A stretch of 8,693 nucleotides of DNA from an uncultured Porphyromonadaceae bacterium (lineage in GTDB: Bacteria; Bacteroidota; Bacteroidia; Bacteroidales; Muribaculaceae): contig CAJJOX010000086.1 in assembly GCA_905193485.1 (NCBI GenBank), forward strand, positions 1-8,693, in the 5' to 3' direction. The notes beneath the pieces are model-generated. The model was not told the DNA's origin. It was given only the letters and a program-made list of their open reading frames with translations, and searched no databases. Positions 7,119 through 8,693 of the stretch are shown piece after piece. How positions within the stretch are numbered: the first letter of the stretch is position 1; every line of letters starts with the position of its first letter. The position numbers and the translations under genes are program-made.

Positions 7119-8344
7119 GATCTGTATTGGTCGATGAGGCGTGCGTAGGTGTCGAGGAAAAGACCGATTCGGTTGTCCCACATGAATTTCCTGCTGCATT
7201 CAATGACACCTTCCGACAGCTTTTTCACCAGTTCGGGCCGGGCGATCAGCCGGTCGATTTCGGCTGCCATGCGGGATGTGACGTTGTCGTAAGATTCGAT
7301 CGGTATTTTGATGCCGCAGCGGTCGCAGACAACTCCCGCCATGCCGCAATGATCGAGTGTCATGGTAGGAATCCCTTTGGCCATAGCCTCAAATAAAACG
7401 GTAGTGGTGGCTTCGCCCAATGAGGAAATTATATGCAGATGCGAATGGCGCATGGCTTCTTGAACCTGTTCCCGCGGAACTTTTCCACATATATTTATTT
7501 TTCCGTTGAGCCGTGCGGCTTTTTTGCTGTTGGCCTCGCTGAGCGTGCCGTTGCCGAACCAGGATATTGTCCATTGATCAGATTTCACTTTTAGCAGCGC
7601 ATCGAGGAGCAGCCCCACGGCCTTGCGCTTCACATCAAGTCCGCCAATCCAGATCATGCGTAGCCGTTCGTCCGGATCGAGGCTTACGGGCTTGTCGGTT
7701 TCCATCTCCGTGATGCCGTTTTCGGGGAGATATATCGCTTCGCGACGATGATGCCTTTTCAGACCTCTGACGGTTGCCGGTGTGGCGGCGAAAAGGGCAT
7801 CGGCGCGGCGGAATGCCTTTCTGGCGCGAGGAAAATACCGGAACAGGCCATTGTGCACCAGGCGGCGTATGATTGCCGATATCGTGCCTTTTGCGCCAAG
7901 CGCCTTGTGGAGCTTCAGCGGCCGGTTGTCGACACCCTGCAACGGCCCCCATACATAGGGAACGGATTTGATTTGCCAAAGCCAGCCTGGCTCTTTGAAT
8001 CCTATCGGGTTGAGATAGTGTATCAGGTCGATCCTGCGCTCACTCGCAAGTCGCGAGGCTGTTGCGGCGGCCTCCTTATGCCATTGGCGGTAATATAGCG
8101 AAAAATAATAGTCCTGCCTGAGTCCGCGACCGAAATGCTCCACATCCTTTTTCTGAATTCCGATCCATTCGACGTTTTCGATGGGATGCGCTTTGATGTA
8201 GTCATCTATCTCCGCATTGGAGCGGCCATAGATCACCGTGAGGTGTACATGGCGGCTCATTTTGGTGACGAAATTCCAACTCACCGAGGCTTCTGAACCC
8301 CGGAATGGCGAGATGTCGTAGGTGATGACGGCTATTCGGTGCAT
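7112..8344 (-). CDS. Family 4 glycosyltransferase (GT-B fold)
   Basis: 410-residue retaining-type glycosyltransferase, probably cytoplasmic and membrane-associated, adding a sugar during repeat-unit assembly. The N-terminal half starts MHRIAVITYDISPFRGSEAS, the usual acceptor-side strand and turn, and contains IDLIHYLNPIGF (105-116) and PYVWGPLQGV (129-138), a motif common in GT4 enzymes. The donor-binding half begins near RMIWIGGLDVKRKAVGLLLD (229-248), where a Lys/Arg after the G-G-L turn would contact the donor phosphates. It includes SWFGNG (261-266), the strand NICGKVPREQV (284-294), and the EX7E motif E311-ATTTVLF-E319, then GIPTMTLDHCG. All expected parts are in order, so the gene looks intact. 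It is the first gene of the minus-strand run, and its start faces the divergent intergenic region. The sugar transferred is unknown. Confidence 0.9.
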   Translation of the reverse strand: MHRIAVITYDISPFRGSEASVSWNFVTKMSRHVHLTVIYGRSNAEIDDYIKAHPIENVEWIGIQKKDVEHFGRGLRQDYYFSLYYRQWHKEAAATASRLASERRIDLIHYLNPIGFKEPGWLWQIKSVPYVWGPLQGVDNRPLKLHKALGAKGTISAIIRRLVHNGLFRYFPRARKAFRRADALFAATPATVRGLKRHHRREAIYLPENGITEMETDKPVSLDPDERLRMIWIGGLDVKRKAVGLLLDALLKVKSDQWTISWFGNGTLSEANSKKAARLNGKINICGKVPREQVQEAMRHSHLHIISSLGEATTTVLFEAMAKGIPTMTLDHCGMAGVVCDRCGIKIPIESYDNVTSRMAAEIDRLIARPELVKKLSEGVIECSRKFMWDNRIGLFLDTYARLIDQYRSC

Positions 8345-8547
8345 TTGATTTTGAAGAATGCGTTGCTGTTACACAAATTAACGTTTATACCCTGATTTTT
8401 ATTGTGTGTTGAGTCTGTCGCATGAAGCGTTTCCGTCGCATAACGCGATTGTCGATAAGTTGTTGCCGTCGGATCGCAGATTTCAGATTTAATTTAGTGG
8501 AATGGAATGCCGGAATTTGAAGAATTCTGCGTAATTTTGTCTTTGAA
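8345..8547. promoter_or_regulatory. Divergent intergenic region with promoter-like elements
   Basis: 203 bases separate the minus-strand operon from the plus-strand gene at the right edge, so promoters for both should lie here. On the minus strand, TTAATTTG (8381-8374) is one mismatch from the Bacteroidetes -7 element TAnnTTTG and would start transcription about 20-25 bases before the GT4 ATG. On the plus strand, TAATTTTG (8532-8539) matches the -7 element exactly, but it sits only 8 bases before the ATG at 8548 and would give an almost leaderless mRNA. Neither has a convincing TTTG about 20 bases upstream. A 10-base direct repeat, tttgaagaat, occurs at 8350-8359 and 8516-8525, near the two start codons. 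No RNA gene or terminator was recognised. Confidence 0.45.
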
Positions 8548-8693
8548 ATGATTAATCCGATATTGTACTCGATAGATTTCGCGCCGGTGGTGTGGGCATT
8601 GACGGGCGGTATGGTTTTTTGCATGCTGCTTATCGCTGCCGTGATGTGGCCGCGGCTTCGCCGCGTAAGCCGCCGTGGGAGCCGCGACGGCGC
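8548..8693 (+). CDS. Partial membrane-anchored protein, possibly a family 2 glycosyltransferase
   Basis: 48 complete codons from ATG 8548 stay open to the window end, too short for ordinary ORF cut-offs. The protein begins MINPILYSIDFAPVVWALTG and has a hydrophobic segment at about residues 13-33 (ending CMLLIAAVMW). It then turns strongly basic (PRLRRVSRRGSRDG), the layout of a single N-terminal anchor followed by a cytoplasmic domain under the positive-inside rule. An in-frame stop at 8518-8520 and the absence of other ATG codons before it support this start. In Bacteroidales polysaccharide loci this layout often precedes a GT2 catalytic domain; that identity is a guess from similarity of style and neighbourhood, since no catalytic residue is in view. 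It is transcribed away from the rest of the cluster. Confidence 0.55.
   Translation, partial: MINPILYSIDFAPVVWALTGGMVFCMLLIAAVMWPRLRRVSRRGSRDG
8651..8665. repeat. GC-rich perfect inverted repeat inside the partial plus-strand gene
   Basis: cgcggc (8651-8656) and gccgcg (8660-8665) form a 6-bp perfect stem with a ttc loop. It lies in the codons for the Arg-rich stretch after the membrane anchor, and the flanking bases are also very GC-rich. There is no T run, so it is not a convincing terminator; it most likely reflects Arg and Pro codon choice. Confidence 0.5.

Noticed and set aside
7119..7199. Upstream ATG at 7199 for the flippase
   Set aside because: It would add 27 Arg/His/Pro-rich residues fully inside the GT4 coding region; the ATG at 7118 matches the usual Wzx N-terminus and gives a 7-base overlap.
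8385..8624. 79-codon minus-strand reading frame across the divergent intergenic region
   Set aside because: It is antisense to the start of the plus-strand membrane protein, resembles no known family, and is rich in Arg, Lys, Ile and Thr with no coherent hydrophobic or domain pattern.
1..8693. CRISPR arrays, tRNA or rRNA genes, insertion sequences or transposase genes
   Set aside because: No regularly spaced repeats, no cloverleaf or rRNA-like stretch, and no transposase-like reading frame was seen on either strand.

Overview
The window looks like part of an exopolysaccharide or capsule biosynthesis locus from a gut-type Bacteroidales bacterium, possibly Muribaculaceae. This placement is a judgement from protein style (a short Wza-like export lipoprotein, a Bacteroidetes-type polymerase), roughly 50% GC and the lack of strong Shine-Dalgarno sequences. 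It was not checked by a database search.

Layout. Seven genes lie on the minus strand and read from right to left. In transcription order they are: a GT4 glycosyltransferase (8344 to 7112), a Wzx-type flippase (7118 to 5676), a GT2 glycosyltransferase of the GlfT2/rhamnosyltransferase-like type (5598 to 4609), a Wza-like export lipoprotein (4443 to 3640), a Wzy-type polymerase (3620 to 2304), a Wzz/Wzc-type chain-length protein (2174 to 141), and the first 48 codons of another glycosyltransferase that runs off the left edge (144 to 1). Some neighbours overlap (ATGCTGA at 7112-7118, ATGA at 141-144) and the gaps hold no convincing terminator, so they probably form one operon. To the right, a 203-base divergent intergenic region (8345-8547) separates this operon from a short partial plus-strand gene (8548 onward). 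That gene encodes an N-terminal membrane anchor followed by a basic stretch.

How the genes fit together. This is the core of a Wzx/Wzy-dependent pathway. Glycosyltransferases build a lipid-linked repeat unit on the cytoplasmic face. Wzx flips it, Wzy polymerises it in the periplasm, the chain-length protein controls polymerisation and bridges the periplasm, and the Wza-like lipoprotein passes the polymer through the outer membrane. The priming sugar-phosphate transferase and the nucleotide-sugar genes are not in the window.

Most notable points. (1) The chain-length protein carries a C-terminal domain that aligns without gaps to a bacterial tyrosine kinase P-loop region but has lost the Walker A lysine, the second Walker A' aspartate, the Walker B aspartate and the tyrosine tail, so it looks like a pseudokinase. 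(2) A predicted stem in the leader of the export lipoprotein gene includes its start codon. (3) The leftmost ~30 bases look like G-biased sequence error at a contig edge. (4) A partial plus-strand gene, shorter than usual ORF cut-offs, begins at the right edge.
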